A stretch of DNA of 5,227 bases from an uncultured Methylococcaceae bacterium (GTDB taxonomy: Bacteria; Pseudomonadota; Gammaproteobacteria; Methylococcales; Methylomonadaceae), in assembly GCA_903903765.1 (NCBI GenBank), contig CAIVAH010000258.1:1-5227 (forward strand). The letters are read 5' to 3'. The position numbers and the translations under genes are program-made. The notes beneath the pieces were generated by a model. That model was given only the letters and a program-made list of their open reading frames with translations. It made no database searches and had not been told where the DNA came from. Positions within the stretch are counted from its first letter, which is position 1. Each line of letters starts with the position of its first letter. Positions 1 to 5,227 of this stretch are shown piece after piece.

Positions 1-1135
1 CTAAAATATGTAATCTCGCTAATACTTTATCCAATCTATATTGCAAACGCCTACGCACAGTTTCCGTTCTATACACGAGCCATTCAACTAATATTTCTCT
101 TAAACCTTTTACCTTAGGTTTACCATCCAAGCCTATCATGTTCATATTTACACGATAGCTTTTCTCAAGATCTGTCGTCGTAAATAAATGCGACATGACC
201 GCATCAACATCAGTACGTTTAGACTTTGGAATTATTAACAAACGCGTTGGATTTTCATGATCAGATTCATCCCTTAAATCTTCAATCATGGGTAATTTTT
301 TCGCCAACATTTGTGCGGCTATTTGTTCAAGCAATTTAGCGCCAGACACTTGATGAGGCAATGCAGTGATGATAATAACGCCATCTTCTTCCTCATAGAG
401 GGCGCGCATTTTTATAGATCCGCCACCGGTGACATACATTTTTTGTATATCTTCAGCGGAGGTAATAATTTCAGCTTCAGTGGGGTAATCTGGACCTTTA
501 ATATGCGTGAATAAGGTTTCCAATGAGCTATCAGGCTCATCTAATAACTGAATACAAGCGGCCGCGACTTCTCTTAGATTATGAGGAGGGATATCTGTAG
601 CCATACCTACCGCAATTCCCATAGTACCGTTAAGTAATATATTGGGCAATCTTGCCGGTAATAATTCGGGCTCTTTTAAAGTAGAATCAAAATTATCAGC
701 CCACTCAACAGTACCTTGTCCTAACTCGCTTAATAACGTATTGGCATAACCCGTTAAGCGAGATTCGGTATATCGCATAGCGGCAAATGATTTAGGGTCA
801 TCAGGTGATCCCCAATTACCCTGTCCATCTACTAATGGATAGCGATAGGAAAAACTTTGCGCCATGAGTACCATTGCCTCATAGCAAGCTGAATCCCCAT
901 GTGGGTGATATTTACCTAATACATCACCAACTGTACGAGCAGATTTTTTATATTTTGCTAATGCAGTCAGTCCCAACTCTGACATGGCATATATAATTCT
1001 TCGCTGAACAGGTTTTAATCCATCCGCAATATTAGGTAATGCACGATCTAAAATAACGTACATGGAATAATCCAAGTACGCTTTTTCAGCAAAATCTTTT
1101 AAAGGTAGTTGTTCAAAATTTTCTTGTAGACCCAC
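1..1135 (-). CDS. parC: DNA topoisomerase IV subunit A (ParC), N-terminal 378 residues, 3' end cut by window
   Basis: ParC is the DNA breakage-reunion subunit of topoisomerase IV, which with ParE unlinks daughter chromosomes and relaxes supercoils. The translation aligns closely with E. coli ParC from its first residues: LDYSMYVI near residue 21, the winged-helix region GLKPVQRRI at 39-47, [14 protein letters not shown] at 75-88, then AAMRYTE at 118-124, where Tyr122 (codon 772-770) is the catalytic tyrosine that bonds to DNA. Later come [28 protein letters not shown] and [14 protein letters not shown]. The frame stays open to position 2 and stops within the tower/coiled-coil region at LARLHIL, so roughly half of a usual ParC of about 750 residues is present. 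The start is GTG at 1135-1133: the codon just before it is the in-frame TAA of the thioesterase, and the next ATG falls inside the conserved YSMYV. A GAGGA lies 10 bases upstream. The residues equivalent to E. coli Ser80 and Glu84 are the usual Ser82 and Glu86. GyrA is the main alternative, but the ParC-type signatures favour ParC. Confidence 0.97.
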   Translation of the reverse strand, partial: MGLQENFEQLPLKDFAEKAYLDYSMYVILDRALPNIADGLKPVQRRIIYAMSELGLTALAKYKKSARTVGDVLGKYHPHGDSACYEAMVLMAQSFSYRYPLVDGQGNWGSPDDPKSFAAMRYTESRLTGYANTLLSELGQGTVEWADNFDSTLKEPELLPARLPNILLNGTMGIAVGMATDIPPHNLREVAAACIQLLDEPDSSLETLFTHIKGPDYPTEAEIITSAEDIQKMYVTGGGSIKMRALYEEEDGVIIITALPHQVSGAKLLEQIAAQMLAKKLPMIEDLRDESDHENPTRLLIIPKSKRTDVDAVMSHLFTTTDLEKSYRVNMNMIGLDGKPKVKGLREILVEWLVYRTETVRRRLQYRLDKVLARLHIL

Positions 1136-1633
1136 TTAAAACTCTTCCTCTGATAATTCAACGTAGAGCGCACGACTTTTTTCTAAACTTTCTTGGCGCA
1201 TTTTTCTACGCAACTCAGCAGCGACATAATGTTTCCTTTCAGCTTCTGTATCTAATACTAACCTTGGCACCTCAAATGACTTCCCGCTTTCATCAATGGC
1301 CACCATAGTAAAGTAACAAGATGTTGTATGTCTTTTTTCATTAGTGCGTAAGTTTTCAGCAACAACTTTAACTCCAACTTCCATTGAGGATCGTCCCACA
1401 TGATTAACTCTAGCAAAGAAAGTCACTAATTCTCCGACATTAACCTGTTGTTTAAAAAAAACCTGATCTAAAGCAGCAGTTACCACATAATTTTTACAAT
1501 ATTTAGCGGCGCAAGCATAAGCAACTTGATCAAGCAACTTCAATAAAGATCCACCATGCACATTACCGGAAAAATTTGCCATATCTGGTGTCATTAGTAC
1601 AGTCATCATTAATGTTTTTTCTTGTTTAGGCAT
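1136..1633 (-). CDS. Hotdog-fold acyl-CoA thioesterase (YciA/ACOT7-like family)
   Basis: This is a probable cytosolic acyl-CoA thioesterase of 165 residues, which would hydrolyse fatty acyl-CoA to free acid and CoA. A single 4HBT hotdog domain covers about residues 7-120. GNVHGG at 23-28 followed by LLKLLDQ at 31-36 is the hallmark of the YciA/YkhA/ACOT7 group, with Asn24 and Asp35 at the positions of the known catalytic Asn and Asp. VVTAALDQVFF at 50-60, VGELV at 66-70 and HVGRSSMEV at 78-86 are the next conserved strands, and CYFTMVAID near 106-114 is the last strand. Such proteins form dimers or hexamers with active sites at subunit interfaces. Beyond about residue 125 lies a charged, probably helical tail ending in SEEEF. 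The ATG start has no good Shine-Dalgarno; Met9 or Met10 are possible alternative starts just before the conserved core. The gene follows a terminator, so it probably opens its own transcript and shares it with parC. Substrate chain length cannot be read from the sequence. Confidence 0.9.
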   Translation of the reverse strand: MPKQEKTLMMTVLMTPDMANFSGNVHGGSLLKLLDQVAYACAAKYCKNYVVTAALDQVFFKQQVNVGELVTFFARVNHVGRSSMEVGVKVVAENLRTNEKRHTTSCYFTMVAIDESGKSFEVPRLVLDTEAERKHYVAAELRRKMRQESLEKSRALYVELSEEEF

Positions 1634-1653
1634 ATTTATAAGACAAAAATTTA

Positions 1654-1682
1654 ATCATACAGTTTAAAGAAGTATTTTTAAA
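1654..1682 (-). promoter_or_regulatory. Candidate weak sigma-70 promoter for thioesterase-parC
   Basis: On the minus strand, TTTAAA (1682-1677, 4 of 6 matches to TTGACA) is followed after 17 bases by TATGAT (1659-1654, 5 of 6 matches to TATAAT). Transcription would start near 1647, giving a leader of about 14 bases before the ATG at 1633. It is the only reasonable candidate between the upstream terminator and the gene. The region is very AT-rich, so such matches arise easily by chance. Confidence 0.3.
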
Positions 1683-1685
1683 CAT

Positions 1686-1714
1686 AAAAAAAGGCAGCTT
1701 AAGCTGCCTTTTTT
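1686..1714 (-). terminator. Intrinsic terminator after rplS (symmetrical)
   Basis: A perfect 20-base palindrome at 1691-1710 forms a GC-rich stem, GGCAGC pairing with GCTGCC around a TTAA loop. On the minus strand the stem runs straight into seven T residues (1692-1686), the standard form of a Rho-independent terminator. It sits about 20 bases past the rplS stop and closes the rpsP-rimM-trmD-rplS transcript. The other strand also has a run of six T residues (1709-1714), so the element could stop transcription in both directions, although no plus-strand gene is visible to the left. Confidence 0.93.
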
Positions 1715-1736
1715 AAGTATACCAATAAATTTCGTA

Positions 1737-2078
1737 TTAAAGTTTTTCTTTAATACGTGCTGCTTTACCAGTTAAATCACGTAAGTAATACAATTTAGCA
1801 CGACGAACATCACCACGACGCTTAACTGTAATTTCACTGATTAAAGGACTATGTGTTTGAAATACACGTTCAACACCCGTACCGTGTGAAATTTTTCTTA
1901 CTGTGAATGCAGAGTTCAAACCACGATTACGCTTTGCGATCACAATTCCTTCAAAAGCCTGTACTCTTTCACGATCGCCTTCTTTAATTTTAACTTGAAC
2001 GACGACAGTGTCACCTGGGTTAAACTCAGGAATTTCTTTTAATTGTTCTTTTTCCAATACATCAATAATATTGCTCAT
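1737..2078 (-). CDS. rplS: 50S ribosomal protein L19
   Basis: L19 sits on the 50S subunit at the interface with 30S and contributes to an intersubunit bridge. The 113-residue product matches E. coli L19 (115 residues) throughout: MSNII at the start, FNPGDTV near residue 20, [12 protein letters not shown], then [41 protein letters not shown] and [10 protein letters not shown] at the end. I chose the ATG at 2078 rather than a GTG one codon upstream because MSNII is the family N-terminus and because AGGG (2088-2085) lies six bases before the ATG, which would be too close for the GTG. The AGGG overlaps the trmD stop codon TAG (2089-2087). The gene is the last in its operon, with an intrinsic terminator immediately downstream, and has the clearest ribosome binding site of the three distal genes. 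Confidence 0.98.
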   Translation of the reverse strand: MSNIIDVLEKEQLKEIPEFNPGDTVVVQVKIKEGDRERVQAFEGIVIAKRNRGLNSAFTVRKISHGTGVERVFQTHSPLISEITVKRRGDVRRAKLYYLRDLTGKAARIKEKL

Positions 2079-2084
2079 CACACA

Positions 2085-2088
2085 CCCT
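2085..2088 (-). promoter_or_regulatory. Shine-Dalgarno of rplS that fixes its start
   Basis: The minus strand reads AGGG six bases before the ATG at 2078. It overlaps the trmD stop codon, so ribosomes ending on trmD would sit on the rplS initiation site. The spacing favours the ATG at 2078 over the GTG at 2081. Confidence 0.7.
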
Positions 2089-2824
2089 ATTCAACTTCAT
2101 TTTTAAATTGTTGCAGCAGATAACTCTGCTCTGCACTTAAATTCTTTTTTTCTAACAAATCTGGACGTCTTTCCCAAGTTCTACCCAAAGCCTGCTTCAT
2201 ACGCCAAACATCTATTTCAGCATGATTACCACTTAACAACACATCTGGAACCTGATGACCTTCAAGATCTTCTGGCCGAGTGAAATGCGGATAATCTAAC
2301 AAACCATTCATATGAGAGTCTTGCTTAGCTGACTCTTCATGCCCTAGAACACCTGGCAATAAACGTGTTATTGCGTCAATCACTATTAAGGCCGCTAGTT
2401 CACCACCGCTAATAACATAATCGCCAATAGACCATTCATCATCACAATCCTTATTAACAAAGCGTTCATCAACTCCCTCATAACGTCCTGCAACTAAAAT
2501 CAATTGCGAAACATTACACGCCTCAGTCAATAATGCTTGTGTAATCGGTTTACCTTGTGGACTTAAATAAACAACCTTTGCGTCCTGACTCCCTGCTCTT
2601 TTTGCTTGATAAACTGCATCATGCAAAGGCTGATACTTCATGACCATTCCAGGGCCACCACCATAAGGTCTATCATCAACCGTTTTATGTCTGTCTAAAG
2701 TGTAATCTCTAGGATTCCATACCGACAAACTGACTATATCTCGTTCTATTGCTCTACCAGTTACTCCGTAACTTGCAGAATTTGTTATCATCTCAGGAAA
2801 TAAGCTGATTACATCAAAACGCAT
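2087..2824 (-). CDS. trmD: tRNA (guanine-37-N1)-methyltransferase TrmD
   Basis: TrmD uses S-adenosylmethionine to methylate N1 of G37, next to the anticodon, in tRNAs with G36; this prevents +1 frameshifting. The 245-residue protein has the SPOUT trefoil-knot pattern: [11 protein letters not shown] at 50-60, VYLSPQG at 85-91, [13 protein letters not shown] at 110-122 and [15 protein letters not shown] at 130-144. Arg154 and Asp169, the catalytic pair of the E. coli enzyme, fall at exactly the same residue numbers when the ATG at 2824 is used, which is the main reason for that start. A C-terminal domain with LLSGNHAEI and LGRTWERRP follows. Other in-frame starts are ATG at 2833, overlapping the rimM stop as TAATG, and a less likely TTG at 2851. 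None has a well-spaced Shine-Dalgarno, so translation probably depends on coupling to rimM. The stop TAG lies eight bases before rplS. Confidence 0.97.
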   Translation of the reverse strand: MRFDVISLFPEMITNSASYGVTGRAIERDIVSLSVWNPRDYTLDRHKTVDDRPYGGGPGMVMKYQPLHDAVYQAKRAGSQDAKVVYLSPQGKPITQALLTEACNVSQLILVAGRYEGVDERFVNKDCDDEWSIGDYVISGGELAALIVIDAITRLLPGVLGHEESAKQDSHMNGLLDYPHFTRPEDLEGHQVPDVLLSGNHAEIDVWRMKQALGRTWERRPDLLEKKNLSAEQSYLLQQFKNEVE

Positions 2825-2832
2825 CAATAGCA

Positions 2833-3339
2833 TTAAAAATCTGGATCCCAATCTACAGTCATTATTCCTAAATCCAAATCTATACTCAATATTGTTTCGC
2901 CTTGCAAAAAAGGAATAACCCTTTCTCGCTCACCGTTAACAATGACCACATCATTTGCACCGGTTTCTAATAAACTATCGATAACACCAAACTCTACACC
3001 CAAATTCGTTATAACCTTTAAACCAATCAGATCCGACCAGTAATATTCACCTTGGCGAGGCTTTGGTAACTGCTCTGCTTTGATAAAAATATCCCAGCCC
3101 ATCAGGGCAGCAGCTTGATCTCTATCATTAACACTTTCAAGCTGAGCTGTCAGCAGCTTACCTTGATAATTACCATCAACAACTTTTAAAACTTTTGTTG
3201 CACTGCCTTTTTTTAGCAACCATGGAGAATAACTTAAGATATTCTCTCTGGACTCAGTGTAGGAAAAAACTTTTACCCACCCTTTAATCCCAAAAACGCC
3301 AGAAACCTTTCCAACGCTTATGTCATTTGCTTTACTCAA
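2833..3339 (-). CDS. rimM: Ribosome maturation factor RimM
   Basis: RimM binds ribosomal protein S19 and assists late maturation of the 30S head, including 16S rRNA processing. The 168-residue protein shows the two usual domains. The N-terminal RimM barrel covers about 7-88, with [16 protein letters not shown] at 9-24 and the [10 protein letters not shown] segment at 72-81. The C-terminal PRC barrel covers about 96-166, with [11 protein letters not shown] at 97-107, [10 protein letters not shown] at 125-134, ERVIPF at 139-144 and VDWDPDF at the end. The length is typical of the family. The start is a TTG at 3339. It is forced: the rpsP stop TAA lies in the same frame two codons upstream, and no ATG or GTG occurs in frame before the conserved first strand. 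The only purine run, AAGG, is one base from the TTG, too close for normal use. The gene follows rpsP after three bases. Confidence 0.96.
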   Translation of the reverse strand: MSKANDISVGKVSGVFGIKGWVKVFSYTESRENILSYSPWLLKKGSATKVLKVVDGNYQGKLLTAQLESVNDRDQAAALMGWDIFIKAEQLPKPRQGEYYWSDLIGLKVITNLGVEFGVIDSLLETGANDVVIVNGERERVIPFLQGETILSIDLDLGIMTVDWDPDF

Positions 3340-3342
3340 GCC

Positions 3343-3594
3343 TTATGCTGCTGCTTTGATTGCGTCTTTAATTAACTTTGCTACGCGTTCTGATGGTTGA
3401 GCACCATTAGACTTCCAGTATTCAACACGTTCACTATCCAAACGTAATCTTTCTTCGTTACCACGAGCTAAAGGATTAAAAAAACCGATACGTTCAATAT
3501 AACGGCCATCACGACCACTTCTACTATCAGTTACGACAACGTGATAAAAAGGGCGATTTTTAGCGCCGCCTCTTGTAAGACGAATGGTTACCAT
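3343..3594 (-). CDS. rpsP: 30S ribosomal protein S16
   Basis: S16 is a 30S assembly protein that binds the 5' domain of 16S rRNA. The 83-residue product matches E. coli S16 (82 residues) from the first residue: [20 protein letters not shown] at 1-20, [19 protein letters not shown] at about 23-41, LDSERVEYW at about 52-60 and [13 protein letters not shown] near 64-76. The ATG start is supported by a GAGGA six bases upstream, the best ribosome binding site in the window. It is the first gene of the rpsP-rimM-trmD-rplS cluster, with a likely promoter of its own 44 bases before the start codon. No strong terminator separates it from ffh, so read-through from ffh may add to its expression. Confidence 0.98.
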   Translation of the reverse strand: MVTIRLTRGGAKNRPFYHVVVTDSRSGRDGRYIERIGFFNPLARGNEERLRLDSERVEYWKSNGAQPSERVAKLIKDAIKAAA

Positions 3595-3600
3595 CTATTT

Positions 3601-3605
3601 TCCTC
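3601..3605 (-). promoter_or_regulatory. Strong Shine-Dalgarno of rpsP
   Basis: The minus strand reads GAGGA, separated by six bases from the rpsP ATG at 3594. This is near-consensus pairing with the 16S rRNA tail at ideal spacing, as expected for an abundant ribosomal protein. Confidence 0.85.
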
Positions 3606-3637
3606 AAAAAACATTTAATCAAAAATTTAATCTGACC

Positions 3638-3665
3638 ATTTTACGCGATTTTTTACAGATGTGAA
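3638..3665 (-). promoter_or_regulatory. Candidate sigma-70 promoter of the rpsP-rimM-trmD-rplS operon
   Basis: On the minus strand, TTCACA (3665-3660, 5 of 6 matches) and TAAAAT (3643-3638, 5 of 6 matches) are 16 bases apart. Transcription would start near 3631, giving a leader of roughly 35-40 bases before rpsP. Position and match quality are good, and an operon promoter between ffh and rpsP is known in E. coli. The leader carries two copies of GATTAAAT, 12 bases apart. The spacer of the promoter contains one arm of an inverted repeat. Confidence 0.6.
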
Positions 3666-3718
3666 GAAGAAATTGAAAATAATCAACACTTAACATATCT
3701 AAGCCGTTAAAAATCGCG
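3644..3718 (-). repeat. Inverted repeat in the ffh-rpsP spacer
   Basis: Two perfectly complementary 10-base arms, CGCGATTTTT at 3644-3653 and AAAAATCGCG at 3709-3718, are separated by 55 bases. The distal arm lies just after the ffh stop and is part of an 8-base palindrome, ATCGCGAT (3713-3720). The proximal arm occupies the spacer of the candidate rpsP promoter. It does not look like an intrinsic terminator, because no T run follows the closing arm. It could be a paired protein-binding site, a long-range RNA fold at the end of the ffh message, or chance. Confidence 0.5.
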
Positions 3719-3723
3719 ATAAA

Positions 3724-5079
3724 TCACCTTCTCATACCACGCACATTGCTTTTAATTCCGCGCATCATGTTAGCCATATTGCCCGACTTGAATTTCTTCA
3801 TCATTTTTTGCATCATCAAAAACTGTTTTAAAATACGATTAACATCTTGTATTTCTTGACCACTACCTGCAGCAATACGCTTTTTGCGATTTCCCTTAAT
3901 TAAATCAGGATATCTTCTTTCTTTCATAGTCATTGAATTAATGACAGCAATTTGACGTGCCAACATCTTATCGTTAACCTTATCTTTCATTTCTTGTGGA
4001 ACACTATTTATGCCGGGTAATTTATCCAACATAGAACCAACCCCACCCATGCTTTGCATTTGCTGTAATTGCTCACGAAAATCCTCTAAATCAAAAGCTT
4101 TACCTTTTTGAATTTTACGGGCTAATTTTTCAGCCTTTTCCTTATCAACTTTTTGTTCAATCTCTTCAATAAGCCCAAGCACGTCACCCATGCCTAAAAT
4201 TCTTGAAGCTAAACGATCTGGATAGAACGGTTCTAAGGCATTGGTTTTTTCACCAACACCGATAAACTTAATCGGCTTACCGGTAATATGACGAATTGAA
4301 AGCGCCGCACCACCTCTAGCATCACCATCGGCCTTCGTTAAAATTACACCGGTTAGTGCTAATGCGTCGTTAAAAGCTTTTGCAGTAATTGCAGCATCTT
4401 GACCAGTCATTGAGTCAACAACAAATAAGGTCTCAATCGGATTAATAGCCGCATGAAGGGCTTTAATTTCGCCCATCATCTCATCATCAACATGCAAGCG
4501 ACCCGCAGTATCGATTATGATAACGTCTAAGAATTTCTTCTTCGCTGCCTCTATGGCATTTTTAGCAATATCAACAGGCTGTTGTGACAAATCACTTTCA
4601 AAAAAATCGAGCTTTAATTCATCAGCCAACATTTGTAGCTGTTTAATAGCGGCTGGCCGATAAACGTCAGCACTCACCACCCCTACTTTTTTCTTTTGAT
4701 TTTCTTGTAACCAACGACCCAGTTTAGCAACGGTAGTTGTTTTACCTGCCCCTTGCAAACCAGCCATTAATATGACAGCGGGGGGTTGTGCATTTAAATT
4801 AAGACTTTCGTTAGCCTCGCCCATCACTTTAACAAGTTCAGACTGCACCAACTTAATCATAGCCTGACCTGGCGACAAACTAGCCTGAACTTCTTGGCCT
4901 AAAGCACCTTCTTTAACGCGATCTATAAAATCGGAAACGACTGATAAAGATACATCGGCCTCAAGCAAGGCCATGCGCACTTCACGCAAAGCATCTTTTA
5001 TATTTTCTTCAGTCAGACGCCCCTGACCCTTTAGTTTTTTAAGCGTACTACTTAATCTGTCGGTTAAATTATCAAACAT
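3724..5079 (-). CDS. ffh: Signal recognition particle protein Ffh (SRP54 homologue)
   Basis: Ffh binds 4.5S RNA and hydrophobic signal sequences on nascent chains and delivers ribosomes to the FtsY receptor at the inner membrane. The 451-residue product (E. coli 453) shows the full architecture. The helical N domain spans about 1-88, with ALLEADVSL at 37-45. The G domain spans about 99-295, with the P-loop GLQGAGKTT at 107-115, DVYRPAA at 138-144, DTAGR at 190-194 and TKADGDARGG at 248-257. The methionine-rich M domain runs from about 328, with the RNA-binding SMTMKER at 382-388 and KKRIAAGSG at 399-407. The C-terminal tail is rich in Met and Lys and ends in RGMRR. The ATG start gives the family N-terminus MFDNLTDRL, but no clear Shine-Dalgarno precedes it. 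The gene probably has its own promoter upstream and lies 129 bases before rpsP, the same order as in E. coli. Confidence 0.98.
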   Translation of the reverse strand: MFDNLTDRLSSTLKKLKGQGRLTEENIKDALREVRMALLEADVSLSVVSDFIDRVKEGALGQEVQASLSPGQAMIKLVQSELVKVMGEANESLNLNAQPPAVILMAGLQGAGKTTTVAKLGRWLQENQKKKVGVVSADVYRPAAIKQLQMLADELKLDFFESDLSQQPVDIAKNAIEAAKKKFLDVIIIDTAGRLHVDDEMMGEIKALHAAINPIETLFVVDSMTGQDAAITAKAFNDALALTGVILTKADGDARGGAALSIRHITGKPIKFIGVGEKTNALEPFYPDRLASRILGMGDVLGLIEEIEQKVDKEKAEKLARKIQKGKAFDLEDFREQLQQMQSMGGVGSMLDKLPGINSVPQEMKDKVNDKMLARQIAVINSMTMKERRYPDLIKGNRKKRIAAGSGQEIQDVNRILKQFLMMQKMMKKFKSGNMANMMRGIKSNVRGMRR

Positions 5080-5136
5080 ATCGCTGTCTTTGTCATATAA
5101 ACTAAGGAAACTACCCGCCGGAACAAATGCGTTAGA

Positions 5137-5166
5137 ATTATTTAATTGAGTATATTAACATATCAA
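5137..5166 (-). promoter_or_regulatory. Candidate sigma-70 promoter of ffh
   Basis: On the minus strand, TTGATA (5166-5161, 5 of 6 matches) and AATAAT (5142-5137, 5 of 6 matches) are separated by 18 bases. Transcription would begin near 5130, leaving a leader of about 50 bases. The rest of the 5080-5227 region shows no coding sequence. The AT-rich context makes the assignment tentative. Confidence 0.4.
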
Positions 5167-5210
5167 TGAAAAGCTTTGCACTCGTTGAAATGACAGAATA
5201 ATTTAAACCC

Positions 5211-5227
5211 TGTAGACTTGCTCTACA
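5211..5227. repeat. Short inverted repeat at the right window edge
   Basis: TGTAGA and TCTACA flank a 5-base loop, CTTGC. The left arm is preceded by CCC and an AAA-rich stretch, so the stem may continue past the window edge. If GGG follows outside, it would form a 9-bp stem ending in a short T run on the minus strand, which would suit a terminator of an upstream minus-strand gene. Only six pairs are visible. Confidence 0.3.

Noticed and set aside
311..514. A 67-codon open frame on the plus strand inside parC
   Set aside because: It lies wholly antisense to conserved ParC codons, has no ribosome binding site or promoter, and its translation resembles no known family. It is best explained as a by-product of parC.
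2079..2081. GTG as the rplS start, giving one more residue
   Set aside because: The Shine-Dalgarno would be only three bases away, and the family N-terminus MSNII begins at the next codon.
2825..2851. TTG at 2851 as the trmD start, giving nine more residues
   Set aside because: It would overlap the rimM coding end by 19 bases, and the added residues have no counterpart in TrmD proteins.
1644..3632. An identical 13-base string, CAAAAATTTAATC, at 1644-1656 and 3620-3632, in the leaders of the thioesterase and rpsP
   Set aside because: Position and strand are similar, which suggested a shared leader element. The string is nearly all A and T, and a match of this length between two AT-rich spacers is readily expected by chance. 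No further similarity extends from it.
3613..3632. Two copies of ATTTAATC, 12 bases apart, in the rpsP leader
   Set aside because: Considered as a tandem operator. The motif is short, low in complexity and not palindromic, so there is no positive support for a regulator site.
3708..3723. The palindrome ATCGCGAT followed by T residues just after ffh, as an ffh terminator
   Set aside because: The eight-base palindrome leaves no room for a loop and the stem would be too short to stop transcription. It lacks the form of the clear terminator at 1686-1714.

Overview
The window is an AT-rich stretch of bacterial chromosome, almost certainly from a gammaproteobacterium. All genes lie on the minus strand. 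The order ffh-rpsP-rimM-trmD-rplS matches the classic Escherichia coli trmD locus, and the ParC, Ffh, TrmD, RimM, S16 and L19 proteins resemble the enterobacterial ones closely from end to end. Lower GC and the thioesterase-parC arrangement argue against the enterics themselves. An AT-rich lineage such as Legionellales is possible, but that is only a guess.

Layout, following transcription from right to left: 5227-5080 is the upstream region of ffh, with a candidate sigma-70 promoter and a small inverted repeat cut by the window edge. 5079-3724 is ffh, the SRP GTPase. 3723-3595 is a spacer holding a good candidate promoter and a strong Shine-Dalgarno for the next genes. 3594-1737 is the tightly packed cluster rpsP (S16), rimM (30S maturation factor), trmD (tRNA m1G37 methyltransferase) and rplS (L19), with gaps of 3 to 8 bases. 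A clear intrinsic terminator follows at about 1714-1686. 1633-1136 is a hotdog-fold acyl-CoA thioesterase. Its stop codon directly abuts the GTG start of parC (topoisomerase IV subunit A), which runs off the left edge after 378 codons.

The first five genes serve translation and protein export: two ribosomal proteins, a 30S assembly factor, a tRNA modifier that keeps the reading frame, and the SRP protein that delivers membrane proteins. The thioesterase-parC pair is a separate unit joining acyl-CoA turnover and chromosome decatenation by position only; no functional link is evident.

I found no mobile element, CRISPR array, tRNA or rRNA gene, phage gene or defence gene, and no previously undescribed system. 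The window is mostly conserved housekeeping DNA. The points worth a second look concern expression: the forced TTG start of rimM in the same frame as rpsP, the uneven strength of initiation signals in the operon, the zero-gap thioesterase-parC junction, and an inverted repeat around the rpsP promoter.
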